Source: Vulcanimicrobiia bacterium
GTDB lineage: Bacteria > Eremiobacterota > Eremiobacteria > Baltobacterales > Baltobacteraceae
Direction: 5' to 3'
Assembly: GCA_024281135.1 (NCBI GenBank)
Contig: JAMXLG010000290.1
Coordinates: forward strand, 1 to 8,327
Length of the DNA stretch: 8,327 nt
The position numbers were made by a program, and so were the translations under genes. Numbering within the stretch: position 1 is the stretch's first letter; each line of letters starts with the position of its first letter. The notes under the pieces were generated by a model. The model did no database searches. It was not told where the DNA came from and saw nothing but the letters and a program-made list of their open reading frames with translations. Positions 6,056 to 8,327 of this stretch are shown here, in pieces.

Positions 6056-7315
6056 GTGAAATATGAACAGACGCCGCGTTGGGTTTCGGCGGCCATTATT
6101 CTCGTCGCGCTGTCCGTGTTTATCAATTACGTCGATCGAGGCAATCTTTCGACCGCGGCGCCGATCATCAAAGACGAATTTCACATCTCCGCTGGTCAAC
6201 TGGGCCTCTTATTGACGGCATTTTTTGTAACGTACGCGCTTTCCAATTTCATCGTAGGCTGGCTCATCGATCGAGTCGAGGTGAGCTGGGTGTTAGTGAT
6301 TGGCTACAGCGCGTGGTCCGTCGTTACAACGCTAACGGGATTTGTGCAAACGTTTTCGGCACTGATCGTGTTGCGCTTGCTGCTCGGCGCAGCGGAATCC
6401 GTTGCGTTTCCGGCATACTCGAAAATATTCGCCAAGTGTCTGCCGCCCGCGCGTCTTGGTGCGGCGAACGGCGCAATGCTCGCAGGAATGAGCTGCGGAC
6501 CGGCATTTGGGATCTTTGCAGGCGGACTCGTAATGGCCGCGTTCGGATGGCGCGCATTCTTTATTGGATTCGGGTTTGCGAGCTTGCTCTGGGTATTGCC
6601 GTGGTTTGCCTTCGTGCACGGACGGTTATGCAATAGCGAACGTACTGCTGATGAAAAGGCCGCGAAGCTTTCCGATATTTTGCGAGAGCCGGCGCTATGG
6701 GGAACGAGCCTCGGCCACTTCTTCGGCCTGTATCTCTTCTACTTCATCCTCACTTGGATTCCGTACTATCTCGTACACGAGCGTCACCATTCGATCGCAG
6801 AAATGGCTGTCATCGGCGGCGCCGCATATGTAGTGATGGCGATCGCGTACGTCGCCTCTGGTTGGATTACCGATACGTTGATTCACGTCGGCGTCTCGAC
6901 GACCGTTGCACGGAAATCGGTGCTCTGCTTCGGCTTAGTGACGGCCGGCACATTTGCGCTGTTGTGCGCGACGAGTAGTCCCGCACTCTCGATCGTGTTT
7001 TTGATTGTGGCGGCGGGCGGAACGGGACTGTTGGGAACGCAGGTTTGGGCAATCGTCCAAACGTTGGCCGGCACCCACGCAGTGGGACGCTGGACCGGAA
7101 TACAAAACGGCATCGGGAACATGGCCGGCGTCATCGCACCAGCGCTCACCGGCATCCTCGTCGATCGCACAGGGAACTTCACAGTGCCGTTTACGATTGC
7201 AGCCATCACGGCATATGTCAGCGCGTTCGTATGGGTGTTTGCCGTGGGCCCGGTCTTACCCGTAGACTGGGCGGAGCGTGCGAGGTTGAGAGTCGCAAAA
7301 CTCGTCACGGAGTAA
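6056..7315 (+). CDS. MFS transporter, anion:cation symporter (ACS)-like
   Basis: 419 residues from GTG 6056, chosen over TTG 6050 because of ribosome-site spacing. The protein is hydrophobic throughout with about 12 predicted helices in two halves. The halves are separated by a polar stretch at about 188-212 (HGRLCNSERTADEKAAKLSD). ACS-type signatures seen: FINYVDRGNLSTAAPIIKDEF (about 22-42) in helix 1 and its loop, the helix 2-3 loop GWLIDR (68-73), RLLLGAAES (107-115) in the helix 4 region, and GWITD (269-273) in the second half. The ACS family imports organic anions such as hexuronates, glucarate, phthalate or tartrate by proton symport; which one cannot be read here. It is divergent from a hydrolase gene, a pairing that would suit uptake and breakdown of an ester or lactone (inference). 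Regulator copy 3 follows 52 bp later on the same strand and may share its transcript. No terminator hairpin is seen between them. Confidence 0.93.
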   Translation: MKYEQTPRWVSAAIILVALSVFINYVDRGNLSTAAPIIKDEFHISAGQLGLLLTAFFVTYALSNFIVGWLIDRVEVSWVLVIGYSAWSVVTTLTGFVQTFSALIVLRLLLGAAESVAFPAYSKIFAKCLPPARLGAANGAMLAGMSCGPAFGIFAGGLVMAAFGWRAFFIGFGFASLLWVLPWFAFVHGRLCNSERTADEKAAKLSDILREPALWGTSLGHFFGLYLFYFILTWIPYYLVHERHHSIAEMAVIGGAAYVVMAIAYVASGWITDTLIHVGVSTTVARKSVLCFGLVTAGTFALLCATSSPALSIVFLIVAAGGTGLLGTQVWAIVQTLAGTHAVGRWTGIQNGIGNMAGVIAPALTGILVDRTGNFTVPFTIAAITAYVSAFVWVFAVGPVLPVDWAERARLRVAKLVTE

Positions 7316-7347
7316 TACCTCGAATTCGCGAGAACTTTGCGGGGCAT

Positions 7348-7367
7348 TGACGAAGTGATCTTGGACT
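7348..7367 (+). promoter_or_regulatory. Duplicated 5' leader of regulator copy 3
   Basis: These 20 bases match the copy 1 leader at 17 positions, including TGACGAAG, GATC and TGGA, with the same spacing to ATG. Further upstream the similarity fades before the MFS stop codon. There is no clear Shine-Dalgarno, and no promoter is visible in the 52-bp gap, so expression may come by read-through from the transporter gene. Confidence 0.5.
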
Positions 7368-8327
7368 ATGGCCGAGAGCTTCGCGCAGTTGTTAAAGCGC
7401 TATCGGGTCGCCGCTGGTTTGTCCCAAGAGACGCTCGCGGACCGCGCTCACGTCAGTGTGGATGCGATTAGTTACCTTGAGCGCGACGAGCGACATGGTC
7501 CGCAAAAAGCGACGCTCGATCTGTTGATTGCTGCACTCGCGCTTGACGACGATGCGCGCCACCAACTCGAAGAAGCCGCAAAGCTGGTTCGTGCGCGCGG
7601 ACCTCAAGGGCAACGGCACGGTGTATCCCCTGATTCGCCGGATGAATTTTTGCCGAACAATCTTCCACCGCAACTCACGTCCTTCGTAGGCCGCGAGAAC
7701 GTGGTGCCAGAGATCAAACAACTGCTTCAATCGCATCGGCTTGTCACGGTCGTCGGAACGGGTGGTGTGGGTAAGTCTCGCTGCGCGATTCGCGTCGCTC
7801 GGGACGTGCTCGACAGTTCCGTCGACGGCGTGTGGTTTGCCGAACTCGCGCCCACCTCTGATCCTGCGCTGGTCACTAGCGTCATTGCGCGCACTCTGAA
7901 GGTACAAGAGACGTCGTATCGTCCGATGCTCGATACACTCCTGGCGTATCTCAAGCGCAAGCGTTTGCTCCTTGTCCTTGACAACTGCGAACACGTGATT
8001 GACGAGGCCCGTCGTGTTGCTGCTGCGATCTTACATAGTTGTCCCGACGTGCGCATCCTCGCTACCAGCCGGGAAAGCTTGAGTATCGCGGGTGAGCAGG
8101 TGTTTCACTTGCCGTCGCTTCCGGTGCCGTCAACCTCACAGTTGCTATCGGCAAATGAGATGATGCATTACGGCGCGGTGCAACTCTTCATGGATCGCGC
8201 AGTCTCCGCCGACAACGGCTTTTCCTTAAGCGTTGAGAGTGCGCCGCATGTTGCGGACATCTGCCGCCGGCTCGACGGAATACCGCTTGCCATCGAACTT
8301 GCTGCAGCGCGGCTAAAGGTACTCGCG
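7368..8327 (+). CDS. XRE-HTH / STAND (NB-ARC-like) ATPase regulator, copy 3, C-terminus off the right edge
   Basis: The frame is open from ATG 7368 to the window edge, 320 residues, with the same MAESF start as its paralogs. Seen: XRE helix-turn-helix (about 5-55), linker, Walker A GTGGVGKS (130-137), Walker B LLLVLDNCEH (200-209), ATSR (232-235) and GIPLA (304-308); the winged helix and TPR part lie outside. Over about 224 NTPase residues it is roughly 75% identical to copy 1 by hand count. Its helix-turn-helix differs from copies 1 and 2 at 17 of 51 positions, including the recognition helix (VSVDAISYLERD against VSKDEISALERG), so a different DNA target is likely. It keeps the family-typical SFVGRE before the P-loop, where copies 1 and 2 have SFVDRE. 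It lies in inverted orientation to copies 1 and 2, just after the transporter. Effector and targets are unknown. Confidence 0.93.
   Translation, partial: MAESFAQLLKRYRVAAGLSQETLADRAHVSVDAISYLERDERHGPQKATLDLLIAALALDDDARHQLEEAAKLVRARGPQGQRHGVSPDSPDEFLPNNLPPQLTSFVGRENVVPEIKQLLQSHRLVTVVGTGGVGKSRCAIRVARDVLDSSVDGVWFAELAPTSDPALVTSVIARTLKVQETSYRPMLDTLLAYLKRKRLLLVLDNCEHVIDEARRVAAAILHSCPDVRILATSRESLSIAGEQVFHLPSLPVPSTSQLLSANEMMHYGAVQLFMDRAVSADNGFSLSVESAPHVADICRRLDGIPLAIELAAARLKVLA

Noticed and set aside
7321..7328. CGAATTCG palindrome after the MFS stop as a terminator or operator
   Set aside because: Eight bases with no loop, no T-run and no second copy; expected by chance.
6883..7347. 154-codon minus-strand frame opposite the MFS gene
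   Set aside because: It lies opposite clear transporter coding sequence and has no domain features of its own.

Overview
The window is bacterial chromosomal DNA: dense, moderately high GC, short intergenic gaps and several GTG starts. It holds no rRNA, tRNA, transposase, phage gene or CRISPR array. Its hallmark is three paralogous signal-transduction proteins with one architecture: an XRE-type helix-turn-helix, a STAND/NB-ARC-like NTPase of the COG3903 'predicted ATPase' type, and TPR repeats. Expansions of this family are known in soil Actinobacteria, Chloroflexi and Candidatus Eremiobacterota. The phylum cannot be decided from this sequence; a soil or environmental genome is an inference.

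Layout. At the left, two tandem minus-strand regulators: copy 1 runs off the left edge (1-1221) and copy 2 is complete (1321-3786). Divergent from copy 2, across a 62-bp gap, is a plus-strand run. It has a 55-codon two-helix membrane protein (3849-4016), an RibD-C/dihydrofolate-reductase-like oxidoreductase joined to it by a GTGA stop/start overlap (4013-4573), and an unrecognised membrane-anchored protein (4601-5200). A minus-strand alpha/beta-hydrolase follows tail-to-tail (5197-5981) and carries an apparent single-base frameshift. Divergent from it is an MFS transporter of the anion:cation symporter type (6056-7315) with a perfect extended -10 box upstream. Regulator copy 3 (7368 to the right edge) follows on the plus strand 52 bp after the transporter.

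How it may work together (inference). The regulators would bind DNA through their N-termini, with the ATPase acting as a switch and the TPR solenoid as ligand or partner sensor. Copies 1 and 2 have identical DNA-reading heads and may share targets; copy 3 has a different recognition helix. The enzymes and transporter between the inverted copies look like ordinary metabolic accessory genes, and no specific pathway can be assigned. All three regulator genes carry related sequence just upstream of the start codon, so the duplicated unit included part of the 5' leader.

No gap longer than about 100 bp lacks a gene. The largest (1222-1320) holds only the copy 1 leader; no convincing terminator was found there.
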